A stretch of DNA of 64,000 bases from Spongilla lacustris (Eukaryota; Porifera; Demospongiae; Spongillida; Spongillidae): the NCBI GenBank assembly GCA_949361645.1, contig OX442416.1:17956229-18020228 (forward strand), written 5' to 3'. How positions within the stretch are numbered: position 1 is the first letter of the stretch; each line of letters opens with the position of its first letter. A model generated the notes under the pieces. It was not told where the DNA came from and did not search any database. It saw only the letters and a list, made by a program, of their open reading frames with translations. Positions 29,215 through 40,530 of this stretch are shown in pieces. Made by a program: the position numbers and the translations under genes.

Positions 29215-29552
29215 GTCAGAAATTGTGCCGTTTCTTGTTGACTTACCGCAGTACTCCTCATGCAACTACTCAAGTTGCTCCTTGTGAACTATTCCTTAAA
29301 CGTAATATCCGGACCCGGTTGGATGCAATCCGTCCAAATTATTCAGGCACAGTATGTGACAAGCAAGCTCTACAGAAGGAGTTACACGATCGTCACGCAA
29401 GGAGCAGGAAATTTGAAATTGGACAGAAAGTGATGGCAAAGAATTTCCTGCAGGGGCCACCGTGGGTGGCAGGAGTTATCTCTGAGTGTAAGGGTCCGTT
29501 AACTTACTTGGTTGAGGTGGAACCTCATGTGTTTTGGGAGGCGTCATGTTGA
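29145..29552 (+). pseudogene. Pol: integrase C-terminal part in shifted frame
   Basis: The integrase continues in another frame with GLAERFVQTFKKAMSA (holding the third acidic residue), LLTYRSTPHATTQVAPCELF and a C-terminal region containing IGQKVMAKNF. The frame ends at a TGA near 29550 because of one extra G in the run at 29536-29538. Confidence 0.85.
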
Positions 29553-29913
29553 TCATATCAAGCATTGCCATGAAGCAGAGTCAGTAACACCCACAGAGAA
29601 TGATCACAGTGTCACTTATGAAGACACACTGCCAGAAAATAGTGCTAAGGACGTCAGTAATGAAAAAAAGGTCGCAGAAAAGATACCATCTCCTGATTCA
29701 ATGCTGCTACCATCACATCAGGCTGTGCAGGCCTCAGATGAACCAGTGGTACCAGTTGTGGTGGAACTGGATGATGGAAAGACAGGTTCGAGCAAGTCAA
29801 CCACAACTACTCCAAAGACAGTGACAGTCCCTGAAATGCACTCTCAGCAACCTCGTTACCCGATGAGGCAAAGGAAACCCCCTGACTATTATGGAAGAGG
29901 AAAACAGACTTAA
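29512..29913 (+). pseudogene. Pol tail in third frame
   Basis: After the one-base shift the tail continues with RRHVDHIKHC, which is typical of the end of the integrase of these elements. A poorly conserved acidic and Thr-rich tail follows, ending in YPMRQRKPPDYYGRGKQT and a stop at 29911-29913. Confidence 0.75.
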
Positions 29914-29924
29914 GTGGAGAGGAG
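29914..29924 (+). promoter_or_regulatory. polypurine tract
   Basis: GTGGAGAGGAG lies immediately before the 3' LTR, the expected plus-strand priming site. Confidence 0.65.
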
Positions 29925-30076
29925 TGTAGAGTAGTGTATGAACCATATGGTGTGCATGAATTAGAGTGCGCATGCGCAGGACAGTGGTAGACAGGTAGAG
30001 CCAGCAGCAGGCTGCGGGTGTGTCATTGTGCTGTCCTTTTGTGGTATATATATACTCTCATTGCTGCGTTACTACA
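29925..30076 (+). repeat. 3' LTR
   Basis: 152 bp, no difference from the 5' LTR noticed on reading. Confidence 0.95.
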
Positions 30077-30081
30077 CAGCG

Positions 30082-30761
30082 TTTGGAATTTTTAAAATAT
30101 GGGCCAGCCTCACATCTGAAGGTTTGGACTATGGTGAGTGACTTTACACCAAAGGCAGCACAAACTATTTTATGGGATTGTTTTCTTTCTCTCATATAGG
30201 CAAAGTGATTGCAGGAAGAAGCTGTGTTGCAAGGTGCTGTTCAAGTGTCTTTTCAGCTGCCTGACATTTGATGTATGCAAACACAGTTAATCCCACTGGT
30301 CGTGATAACACAGGACTGCAGCTGGCTAATAATCTTGTACAATTACATATCATGTATACACCAAGCATTTATGTGTTATGTCAGGTCCCTTCTAGCTGAT
30401 GTAGATGAGAATGATAGTGGCAGACTAGGTCCAAGATCATGCATGTTCTGGCAAATTCCTATCACTCAACCTTGAACAGTTTCTGTAAGTAATATAAAAT
30501 ACTTGTACTTCTACATGTACATCATGCAGGAGCAAGTTAGGGTTCCTGAAAGCTTAGTTTTAAAGCCTGATAACATTGCCCAGCCCCATCACTTCCATTG
30601 ATAAGGTTTTTACTAATGCTGCATTGAATGTGAAAGTAACCTAGCTTGGTTCAATTCATTCACAGTGGGGGTCACCCACAATTACATTCCTTGTTTCTGC
30701 ATGTGATTGCTTTATAGGTATGGTTGGCAAGGCGTGGTCAATTTCTTTGGTAACGCCCTCC
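30082..30761. other. intergenic, nothing recognised
   Basis: Between the retrotransposon and the CT microsatellite. No exon is supported. Confidence 0.5.
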
Positions 30762-31050
<289 letters not shown>

Positions 31051-31100
31051 TCTCCCCCTTTCCCTCCCTCTCCCAGGAGGTCCATCTGAAATCCCCAGCC

Positions 31101-31396
31101 TCTGGAAGTAAAGACCCAGGGCATCAGTTAGAGGAGCAAAGTCCCTTAGTGTGAGGGTACAAGGTTAAGATCCCTTCTCCCTCCTCCCCTTCCCTATTTC
31201 CCACTTCTCACTTGCCTTGTTATCCCTGAACAGCTGTAGTGTAGGTGCGAAAATATTTTCTGCTATAGAAACTGGAAGGCTTTTCATGTTGGCTGCAACT
31301 GCTGAGAAGTGGGAAATAGGGAAGGGGAGGAGGAAGAAGAGATCTTAACCTTGTACCCTCACACTAAGTGACTTTGCTCCTCTAACTGATGCCGTT
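31101..31396. pseudogene. inverted pair of GGPS1 exon fragments
   Basis: 31101-31237 matches, on the minus strand, the real GGPS1 exon 8, intron 7 and 3' half of exon 7 at 57900-58110 ([14 protein letters not shown], then LQLFRDNK). 31260-31396 carries, on the plus strand, the 5' half of exon 7 (TGRLFMLAATAE after a CTATAG acceptor), the same intron inverted, and the start of exon 8. The two arms are inverse copies around 31250. Exon 7 is split between them, so no functional protein can be made. The fragments lie 0.2-0.5 kb upstream of the V-ATPase start. Confidence 0.8.
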
Positions 31397-31577
31397 ACAT
31401 CATTACGTGTCATTTCAATATTTCGGGGAACGAGGCTACTGTCCACGATTTGAATGGCCGCAAACTACTGTGACCATAGATACTTTTGACTACCTATGCT
31501 GTGACCACTGTGATAGTATTTATAACCGCGGTTAAATTATAACGACTACGGTAACCTTAAAACCGCGGCAAACCTGG

Positions 31578-34500
31578 ATGGCGTCGATATTTCGTTCGGA
31601 GACGATGGTCTACACCCAGCTGTTCCTTCAGACTGACTCAGCCTACGCTTGTATCAGAGAGCTGGGGGAACTGGTAAGGCCTTGTACCTATAGTCTAACA
31701 TTGCTTAACGACTTTTTTCTTTACATTTCAAATAGGGCAAGATACAGTTTATTGACGTACGTTGATGTTTTTTGTTTGGTTAGTGGTGCATAGAAGCTTT
31801 TGCATTTCAGCTTAACCCGACGGTCAGCGCTTTCCAGAGAAAGTTTATAAACGAAATAAGACGCTGTGACGAGATGGACCGAAAGCTGCGTAAGTACAAC
31901 TATTAAACAGTTTGTTTGCGTGTAGCTTACATTCGTATATACACCTATGAACTGGCGTCTTTGATCTTCATGACTTGTCAAATTCTAGAAAATTGTGCCA
32001 GGGGTGTTTTAGTCATTTCATAAAGTTTTTTAATTAGAGACAAAAGCGTAAAAGCAACATCCAAATACATGTAGCTATTAGCGCTGTGACAGCTACAGCA
32101 CTAAAGAAAATTTGCAAAAAATTGTCGTCAGTAATGGTACGATTCAGGAGAAATTCATAAATAGACCAGGCTATAGTCTCCTACTCTCCTCTCCCCCCAC
32201 CCTCCTCAACAGATGTGCACAGAGGTACGGTGGCCGGGTAGGTTGCGCGTAGGAGCAGCGCAATCATACTGCAATTGTACGAAATTGCATGGCGCGTGTA
32301 CGAAATTGCGTTGAGTCCGAGTGCCGTTTCCTTCCTGCACCGTGACGACCCTAAGGTCGAAAGTATATAAGTTAAGTACTGGTATAGTGAAAGCAGAAAC
32401 ATGCATGTGCGCTGAATACATGTATACGTCGCAGACTTACATGGTTTAAAACGAAAACATCGTCTCTTCGGTTACGTAGGCGTCGAATTGCTGACACCCC
32501 TTCTTCAGTCGTTGTGTGACGCTACAAATTGGATCGTGCCAGATAAGGAAACGACCATTATGCTGTTACTAGACGGATGACGTAATTAAAGTTTACATCC
32601 CATAGTTAGTGCGGTACTCTACGCAATTTCGTACAATTGTGCTACGCACTACGCAATTTCGTACGATTGTGCTGCGCACAAGGCTCCTACGTGCGACCTA
32701 CCGGGCCACCGTACTTAGCTACCAATCCTTGCCACAAACCTAGATACTTACATGTACAGGCGTCATGCTGACTCATGCATATGAACGTATTATATTATCA
32801 CATGCAATCACCCGCAATATAACTGATGTGGTTCATTCCCATGGGAGTTCCTTGACTACGTGACAGCATAATGCATTTGTTTGTATTGCACGGGCATGTT
32901 ATATAGGTTGCGCATGCAGTAACCGTATGTTAGAACAGGTGGTATATTATTGCAATAATTAACTGTATACTGTTAATAAGCAACTATTAATCAACCTGTG
33001 ATTTTTCACGGCTGTACAGGCGCGGCGGAGGGTGTCCATATTTGGGGGGGGCAGGGGTTTTAAAAGATAATTATATTCATACCCATGCGCGTACCGTACG
33101 TAGTAGTACCCCTCCCTCCGCCCCTACTGAAAAAAAAAAATGGTCCGTGTATAAACAAGCGTATCTTTGTAATTGTTCATGCTTCCTCGTACGGTCGTAC
33201 CCTGTTACAACATTTCAGAAAAGAACTGGTACTCCAACAAGATTTAAAAAAAAAAAGAATAGCACGCAGCTGCGTTAATGATTTCATGATTACGTCAATA
33301 CGCTCGTTTCAATACGGGCCATTCTTTTCGGTGGGAAATGTACCGAATTCGCTGCATGATCATTGAATTCCTTGGCTACATCCTCCTATCTTTATGCATT
33401 CTGCCAGCTCTTTATGCAAAGCAGTTATTAAATCTTCTTCTGTCTGTCATGGAGGATCTCAAATAGGTGAACAGTTGTCTCACAGAACTACATGTATTCT
33501 CTTCGAATTTGTTCCCCCAATTCACAACCGCACTTTGTATAACGTACTGTACGTTTGCCTTCGGTATACATGCATTTCTTCGGAGCGGACCATGATTCAT
33601 GCAATAGAACCTGCCTTCATTTCATCCGTATACACGCACCCAAACAAAACACCGATTAAGTCATTCACAGTAAGCTAGTCTCGCAAGCCAGACCTACTTC
33701 GTTATTGACGATCGATTACAATGGCCTGGGAACCAGTAGTTGGAACTACTTATCCTGGTCCCCAGTCCATTGTATATCGATCGTTAATACAAGGCTAACC
33801 CTATTTAAACACACAGTCACTGACAGTACAGAAATCTCACGCGCTCGCAATATTAATAAGATCATAACCTAATGGTAGCGCAAGGGGGGGCTGAGCCCCC
33901 CCACTCAATATTTGGGGGGGGGGGGGGGGGGGGGGGGGGGCAATAGCCCCCCCTGCCCCCCCTGCTCCGCCGCCCCTGCTGTAAGAGGAGAAACTAAAAT
34001 AACGTTTCTCCTGCTCTAGCAAGTCAATTCGAACATAACTGGAAGGCATGTGTAACACGCGGGCTCTTTCCGTATCCAGTTAGGAATTAAGAACAGCGAA
34101 TACATCCTGATTCTAAGGTTAGAAAAGCCATTTCCTATATTTAATATGGTACAAGAGTTCGTATAAACATTTGGTCCGCAGTAAAAATGCTCATCTAGGA
34201 TGTTATCACTAATTTTGCTGTACAAAAACGTTCTCGAGGGTGACCGAGCAAAACACGTAGCCATTTTACAATTGACCGGTTGCTATTCCAATTACAACAT
34301 CCAGAGATATTTTTAAAACCAGCATTGCGGACGTGATGCATGCAGCCCCATGTATTATAATACATGTATAGCCCAATGGAAACTCTCATATAATGCCATT
34401 AATTAATGCGACCCGCGTATAACTCGCGGCGTAGCGAGAACTGTGCAGTGTACTGTATAGCTATTTGTAGCTATAGAGAAAGACGGTCATTGTCATGTTT

Positions 34501-36069
34501 TGCTCAAGTCGCCAGACCATTTGCTTTTTATACTTAACACTATCTTTATTTGAAAGGACCATCCTCATTCAATGACGATTGGAGATACATGTAGAACTTT
34601 TATCTTGTGTAAACTTATGTAGCTCCACCCTTCTTTAACCCGTACACACCTATTCTAGCTCCATCCACCTTGTGTGTTGGCTTTGTCTCCCACCAGGATT
34701 CCTTATGAATGAATTGGAGAAAGCCAAAATCCCTGCTCCTCCATCGGGGAATATCGAGGCCCCAGACTTCCAGCAAATGATTGACTTGGAGGTCAGAGCC
34801 TTGCATAGCAGTATGGAAAGGATGAGGGATGGGAAAAGAGGATGAGGGAGAGAGTGGCTAGTTATGGGAAAAGATGGCAGGGAGGTTGGGGTCCTTTGTC
34901 AGGTGGTATGGTGGGATGTACATGTAGGACTGACTTGGTGTGGACTGATAGTATCATTGGTGTACAATGTACATTAGGGCTGGTGCATATCATAGCCTTG
35001 TGACTCCATAGGAGGGTCACAAGGCTAAGATATCATGTGATGTACACAGTACATGTACAACATTAATTTAGTCTCTTGAATGGCATCTTAAAATGAGCTA
35101 GATGCCAAAATCCTTGTGCCTGCCAACTGCAGGCAAAATCTATACGAACCTGCAAAATGGGTGATTTTCAGAAACAATTCATGGTCATGTCGCTTTTGCC
35201 CCATTAACGTTACTGACAAGAAAAAATAAAGAAACTCAAGACCCCGCTTGTTTTGGAATGACTCCAATGACAAAATATTGATTTAGTTCTGTTTGCTTTG
35301 TCCGCAGTCCAAGTTCCATAACCTGGAGCAGGAGTTGAAGGAGATAAACACGAACAAGCAGGCCCTGAAGAGAAACCTGCTGGACCTCAAGGAGCTGCAA
35401 CACATCCTGGAGAAGACGGCCATCTTCTTCAGAGAGGCGAAGCGAGGGACCGGAATTGGTGCCATGGAGGCTGGGGAGGAGTCAAAAGGTGTGTATATGT
35501 GTGGAGGGAGCCTAGGGTGTGTGAGGAAGGGAGAAGAAAGAGCCTACCCACCTCCTACCTTTGATGGTTTAGTCAGGTGAGAGATGTCATAACAAATCTG
35601 CTAATGACTGCTACCCTCCCCTTAACTATTACACCCCCTTACCCCTCTTTAACTACTGCATCCACCACCTCAACTTTATGTACCCCACCCCTCCCTCATA
35701 TATACTGACCTTACGTACCCCACCCATACCCCCTATACTTTTCTCTTGACTAGAACTAAATTTCCCACATTGTGGAACTACATGTATTGTTGAGAATCGT
35801 CCAATGTGTCATGGCTGTTCTTTGTGTGTCATAGCTGTTCTCTGGGTGTCATGGCTGTCCTCTGGGTGTCATAGCTGTTCTCTGGGTGTCATGGCTGTCC
35901 TCTGGGTGTCATAGCTGTTCTCTGGGTGTCATGGCTGTCCTCTGGGTGTCATGGCTGTCCTTTGTGTGTCATGGCTGTCCTCTGTGTGTCATGGCTGACC
36001 TCCTCTCCCGTCAGCACTCCATGAAGATGAAATAGAAATGGCTGCTATCAATGCTGCCACCAAGTTCAC
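31578..36069 (+). CDS. ATP6V0A: V-type proton ATPase subunit a (V0, 116 kDa), N-terminal exons only
   Basis: Exons 31578-31673, 31736-31756, 31811-31889, 34697-34791, 35308-35488 and 36015-36069 join in phase with GT/AG sites, giving 175 residues. Start [20 protein letters not shown], a 21-bp microexon GKIQFID, then [50 protein letters not shown] and KTAIFFRE match the cytosolic N-terminal domain of subunit a in order. The family has about 830 residues, with eight membrane helices and the key proton-channel arginine in the C-terminal half. None of that half is found. The next exon should follow the donor at 36070, but the transposon train begins 25 bp later and the sequence then reaches the N gap. 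The protein forms the V0 stator and proton half-channels of the organelle-acidifying pump. Introns hold several MITEs and minisatellites. Confidence 0.92.
32225..32714. mobile_element. 490-bp MITE in V-ATPase intron 3
   Basis: The ends GTACGGTGGCCGGGTAGG and the complement (CCTACCGGGCCACCGTAC-like) are inverted. Inside, ACGCAATTTCGTAC-type words appear twice on each side in opposite orientation. There is no coding content. Confidence 0.75.
33697..33786. repeat. 90-bp hairpin in V-ATPase intron 3
   Basis: ACGATCGATTACAATGGCCT pairs imperfectly with the downstream complement (AGTCCATTGTATATCGATCGT), and the loop itself holds AGTAGTTGGAACTACT, a second palindrome. It lies directly after a GTCTCGCAAGCCAGACC copy of the dispersed motif and may be a small MITE. 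Confidence 0.6.
33880..33980. repeat. G-rich hAT-like terminal fragment
   Basis: A run of more than 25 G, then CCCCCCTGCCCCCCCTGC and CCGCCGCCCCTG, resembling the complement of hAT-type ends (CAGGGGCGGCGGAGCAG). A mate end was not identified. Confidence 0.4.
35806..36003. repeat. 20-bp tandem repeat in V-ATPase intron 5
   Basis: The unit GTCATGGCTGTCCTCTGGGT repeats about nine times with ATAGCTGTT variants and ends just before the exon 6 acceptor. Confidence 0.9.
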
Positions 36070-36094
36070 GTAAGTATTGAGCTGCACTGTATAT

Positions 36095-36916
36095 GGGAAA
36101 GTTTACGAGAAAAGGGACCTAGCGTGTATTATAAAAAAGTATAATAAAAATGCATTACGTTTGATTTGCTATAACTTCCGAACAGTTGACGCTATCAATC
36201 TCCTATTTTTAACACTTCATACTGCACCATTTCTCTATGGTAAAATACATTTTGGAGTCTTGCACTTGCTCCGTGTAAGTATTGCAACGTTCGATACCCC
36301 ACTGGGTTCAAACCCACCATAACTTTCTGTAGGAGTAATCAATTCGCTTCAAATTCGGCTTGTAGGTAGAGAGGTCCTATATCTATCGATTTGTTTTGTT
36401 GGTTAATTTTTATGCCATCCGTTACGGAGATACAGTTGAACAAACTACGTGCACGTTTTCCCGCTTGATTCGCGCCAATGATATAATCCCCGCCTCCCCA
36501 TACATTGAGCGGAACGCAATTTGCCCAAATCATTGGCGCGAATCGAGCGCGAAAATGGGCACGTAGTTTGTTCAACTGTATCTCCGTAATGGATGGCATA
36601 AAAATCAACGAACAGAACAAATCGATAGGTATAGGACCTCTCTACCTAGAAACCGAATTTGAAGCGAATTGATTACTCCTACCGAAAGTTATGGCGGGTT
36701 TGAACCCAGTGGGGTATCGAACGTTGCAATACTGACACGGAGCAAGTGCAAGACTCCAAAATGTATTTTACCATAGAGAAATGGTGCAGTATGAAGTGTT
36801 GAAAATAGGAAGGTGATAGCGTTAACTGTTCGGAAGTTATAGCAAATCAAACGTAAGGCATTTTTATTATACTTTTTTATAATAAACGCTAGGTCCCTTT
36901 TCTCGTAAACTTTCCC
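36095..36916. mobile_element. 0.8-kb palindromic MITE of the giant-element family
   Basis: The ends GGGAAAGTTTACGAGAAAAG (36095) and its complement ending 36916 are flanked by ATAT on both sides. The two arms of about 390 bp are inverse copies around 36505. The sequence order resembles the terminal repeats of the neighbouring giant elements, so this is likely a non-autonomous relative. It sits 25 bp inside the intron after V-ATPase exon 6. Confidence 0.85.
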
Positions 36917-37501
36917 ATATATATATATATATGGGACAGTTCACGACAAAATGAGCCTTCGTATATATATATAAAATGTTATAAAATACCTTTACGTTTA
37001 AATAGCTATAACTGCCCAACGGTAAGAGCTATTGACATCCTATCTTCAACACTTTAAACTATACCATTTCTCTATGCTAAAATACATTTTGGGATCTTTC
37101 ACTTGCTCCATACCAGTATTGCAACGTCCGATACCCTTTCGGGTTCTAACCCGCCATAACTTTCTGTAGGAGTAATGAAATCTCTTCAAATTCGGTTTAT
37201 AGGTAGAGAGGTCCTTTACCTATCGATTTGTTCTGTTCGTTAATTTTTATGTATTCCGTTGGGGAGATACAGCCGTTCAAAGTAGGTACAGGTTTCCCGC
37301 TCGAATCGCGCCGTTGCACGGGCGTGAACCGCTTCCATTCACTCATGTACATGAATATTCAACTTCTCCCGTTTATTAACTTAGCCACACCTACAAAGCA
37401 GGATACGCGACAAACGGCGGTGAGTATTGGATCTCTCAGGTCATGCCTATTATAGTTGTTATTCGTTATCCTCTTTGTACATGTAGATAAAGATAAACGA
37501 T

Positions 37502-40129
37502 ATGGCGACGACTAACGACGAGCTCGTCGTTTATCATTCAGCGGACGAGTTCGAATGGAACGATACTTTTGACGAGGATGAGGAAATCGAGAACGGTGGC
37601 GATGGTGAATATGGAAGTGATGATTCTGAAGGCATTGATAGCGATGTCTGTGAAGATGGAATCAACGATGATGGTGAAAGCGACGGAGATGACAATGATG
37701 GTGAAAGTGATGATGAGGGCAGAGATTGTGATAGCGGAAGCGACGGTGATGCCACTGATGGTGATGGTGAAGATGACAGCGACGGCCCAGGTGATGTACC
37801 AGCTAGAATAGCACGTGGGCGATGTCGTCCTCGTCGCATGCTGAATGCCTACCTTACTAGAGGAGGGTGCTGCAGAGACAGTTGCTTATTGAAGTACGGT
37901 GACTTGCCCAAAAGACGAGCACTCACACTATCCAGATTGGACAAGAAAACCAGAAAGGCTGTTATTTATGGAATGCTAGCTGTGATTCGGAACAAATGTG
38001 GTTCTCGAAATACATTCCAGTATCGCCTTGACTGGTCCAGTCCTGTCTGCAAGGATGCTTTCTGTGCCATCATTGGCATTAGTTACTGTACATTGAAGCG
38101 CTGGCAGCAGCAGGTGTGCTCTGACTCTGATGTTGAGCCCCATCCCCATGGGAACTGTGGCAGGGCTCCTCGCCATGCCCTCTCTCGTTTGGACAAGACT
38201 ATGGTAGTCAGATTTATAGAGAACTATGCTGGCATACATGCCCTCCCTGACCCTGGTCGATTGCAAGGGACAATCAGAGACTACGTTCTGGAGAGCGGCA
38301 AAACACTAAAGTCTGTGTACGTCGAGTATTGCAAAGCCATGGAGTCCCTATCAAAGACCACACCAGCACCACAGCAACCTTGCCCTTACAGATTGACCAC
38401 TCGGCTGAAGCGGCAGTACACCTTGCTCAACGTTCCTCCGGCTCCTCCAACACCTCCTGCTGCACGTGTGGTGAAGTACGTGTCATTTATTACACTCTGG
38501 CGCAGGTACTGCTCCAACATCAAGATCCAACCTGCACGCAGCGATCTGTGCAACAAGTGTGATCAGATGTTGGTCACTTTGAGGCACAGCCTTTCCGACG
38601 AGCAGCGCAAAACAATAAATGACAAATACAAACAACATCTCATTAAGGCCAAGGCATTTCGTGATGCCTACAATGCCAATATTGAGGAGGCTGAGAAGGG
38701 ATGGAAAGGGAAGAGACAGAAGGAGCGTGACCAGATTCTGGGTCACTTGGGATCCAGGGCCCTGATGGCTCCCTTCACTTCACAAGCCCTGCACCTGGAC
38801 ATGCAGATGCAGTACTCTTTTGACTACTGCCAGCAGGTGTCACTGCCCTATAGCTCACAGCAAAGGGGCACGTTTTATTTCAGGACACCTCGCAAGGTCC
38901 AGGTGTTTGGCGTGTGTTGTGAGCCGCTGTGCCGCCAGGTGTTCTTCCTAATTGATGAGGCTGAGCAGGCCGGCAAGGGTGCTGTGGTGGTGGTCAGCCT
39001 GGTGCATGCATTCTTCCACCTACATGGACTGGGAGAGAGGCGTGTAACACTTCAGGCCGACAACTGTGTGGGCCAGAACAAGAACACCACCATGATGTGG
39101 TACCTGGCCTGGCGGGTGATCACTGGACAACATGAGGCCATCCAGCTGAACTTCATGCTACCTGGACACACAAAGTTTCGACCTGATTCCTACTTTGGCC
39201 TGTTCAAGAAGTACTACCGAAGACAGGATCATGTAGATGACATGGACGATCTAGCTGACTGTGTCCGGCAGTGTGGCCAGAACGTCACTTGTGTGCCACA
39301 ACTGTACCAGGACTGGCAGTACCATGACTGGAATGCCTTCTTGGGCCAGTGGTTTGGTCCTCTGGTTGGCTTTGGTCGCTACCACACATTTGAGTTTGAC
39401 CAAGGCCACCCTGGTGTCATGAAAATGAAGACCTTGCCATCGGACACAAACCCCACCGAGATGAGCATGCTGAGGGCTGGAGTGGCCATAAAGGACATAC
39501 AGGAGGCTTATCAGAGCCAAGTGATGCCACCTGTTATTAGCCCCAATGGATTGTCCCTGACGCGGTCACTGTACCTGTACGAGAAGGTGAGGGAATACGT
39601 TCGTGACCCCAAGAAGAGGGACAGGGTATGTCCAAAGCCTACTCCAGCCACTGCTATCAACTCTTCAGAAACACCTGAAAATGTTCCAGACAGTGGCCAA
39701 CCAGGTCCTTCTAATGCCATTCCTGACCCACCTACAGTTGAGGGTAATGAGTCTGCAGATGAGACTCACAGTGAAATGCAAGACAAAGGCAATAGCTGTG
39801 TTTCTGGCAGGAGGAAACGCAGACCCAGGTCTGAACTAATCCTTGCCTACCAATGCACTGTATGTGGCAATAAGTATGGCAGTAGCCAGGCCCTGTACCT
39901 GCACAAAAAGAACACTCATACGCAGCCTGCTGTTCCAGGTGATGAACACGGTGATGTCGCTAAGGCAGACAATGCCAGTGTTGACGAAGGAAGCCAGGGT
40001 CCACCCTGCAAGCGCAGGCGTAGGAAAAAATCTGAAATTGACAGGCCATTTTCCTGTTCTGTGTGTGGCAATAAGTACGGCAGCTCATCCGCACTGTATA
40101 CTCACAAGAAGAGCGACCATGGCTCATGA
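37502..40129 (+). CDS. transposase-like protein with DNCVGQNKN core and two C2H2 fingers (copy A)
   Basis: A single-exon, 875-residue frame starts with ATG at 37502, 569 bp from the element end. Residues 1-100 are strongly acidic (Asp/Glu/Gly/Ser). A basic segment GRCRPRRM follows, then a region with LSRLDKKTRKAVIYGMLAVI and a helix-turn-helix-like SYCTLKRWQQQV. The central region has LCNKCDQML, HLDMQMQYSFDY and LQADNCVGQNKNTTMMWYLA, with a following GHTKFRPDSYFGLFKKYYRR. That block resembles animal proteins annotated as DUF7869, probably an RNase-H-like DDE core with the Asp residues of HLDM and ADN as candidate catalytic residues. Two C2H2 fingers end the protein (CTVCGNKYGSSQALYLHKKNTH and a similar one). 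No frame damage is seen. The superfamily is uncertain; Sola-like is possible given a 4-bp target. It should act in the nucleus on the GGGACAGTT ends. Confidence 0.8.
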   Translation: MATTNDELVVYHSADEFEWNDTFDEDEEIENGGDGEYGSDDSEGIDSDVCEDGINDDGESDGDDNDGESDDEGRDCDSGSDGDATDGDGEDDSDGPGDVPARIARGRCRPRRMLNAYLTRGGCCRDSCLLKYGDLPKRRALTLSRLDKKTRKAVIYGMLAVIRNKCGSRNTFQYRLDWSSPVCKDAFCAIIGISYCTLKRWQQQVCSDSDVEPHPHGNCGRAPRHALSRLDKTMVVRFIENYAGIHALPDPGRLQGTIRDYVLESGKTLKSVYVEYCKAMESLSKTTPAPQQPCPYRLTTRLKRQYTLLNVPPAPPTPPAARVVKYVSFITLWRRYCSNIKIQPARSDLCNKCDQMLVTLRHSLSDEQRKTINDKYKQHLIKAKAFRDAYNANIEEAEKGWKGKRQKERDQILGHLGSRALMAPFTSQALHLDMQMQYSFDYCQQVSLPYSSQQRGTFYFRTPRKVQVFGVCCEPLCRQVFFLIDEAEQAGKGAVVVVSLVHAFFHLHGLGERRVTLQADNCVGQNKNTTMMWYLAWRVITGQHEAIQLNFMLPGHTKFRPDSYFGLFKKYYRRQDHVDDMDDLADCVRQCGQNVTCVPQLYQDWQYHDWNAFLGQWFGPLVGFGRYHTFEFDQGHPGVMKMKTLPSDTNPTEMSMLRAGVAIKDIQEAYQSQVMPPVISPNGLSLTRSLYLYEKVREYVRDPKKRDRVCPKPTPATAINSSETPENVPDSGQPGPSNAIPDPPTVEGNESADETHSEMQDKGNSCVSGRRKRRPRSELILAYQCTVCGNKYGSSQALYLHKKNTHTQPAVPGDEHGDVAKADNASVDEGSQGPPCKRRRRKKSEIDRPFSCSVCGNKYGSSSALYTHKKSDHGS

Positions 40130-40530
40130 ACCATATTGTGAGAAGCATTTCATGGTATTATTACCATTTCAATTTCATCTGTAGAAGTGAGGCCATCGTG
40201 AAAGGCTATGTAACAGTTGCATAGGAAGATGATTGTTTGGCTTTGATATGTGACAAAGGTGGATGTGGAAGCCCGGCTTGTTGAAGTAAATTTCCTTCAC
40301 CCAAAGCTACATTTACCTGGCAAGTCCTACAATTACCCAAAGAACCCGGACATCAATGGAGGTCTTACCAGCATTAAGAGCACTTAAAGCTAGAGAAGCT
40401 CTCAGGTTGTGAGTTACCTTAGCAATTTAGTTGCCTGAATAGACACAGAACATGATGCATGCACCTCTGCTAATTTAAGTTAGTTGTTGCTCAGATTACT
40501 AGAGAGATGTTTGGTGCATCCATGAAGAAG

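Larger units (their letters stand above)
25732..30076 (+). mobile_element. Ty3/gypsy LTR retrotransposon, 4345 bp, reading frames broken
   Basis: Two 152-bp LTRs (25732-25883 and 29925-30076), identical as far as I can read them, flank gag, protease, reverse transcriptase, RNase H and integrase in Ty3/gypsy order. The 5-bp target duplication CAGCG (25727-25731 and 30077-30081) is perfect. Identical LTRs indicate recent insertion, yet three indels break the coding region (near 26890, 29140 and 29535). The copy is therefore not autonomous. Confidence 0.95.

Noticed and set aside
36295..36320. tRNA B-box-like GGGTTCAAACCC
   Set aside because: Part of the MITE terminal repeat and mirrored in the other arm. 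There is no cloverleaf and no A box at the right distance.
37534..37839. Ser-Pro-rich minus-strand frame, repeated at 52178-52483
   Set aside because: Antisense of the acidic N-terminus of the transposase (GAT/GAA codons).
37502..40129. Assignment of the giant element to the KDZ (Kyakuja-Dileera-Zisupton) group
   Set aside because: KDZ elements usually make 8-bp target duplications and carry different signature motifs. Here the flanks fit 4-bp ATAT and the DNCVGQNKN core is of another type.
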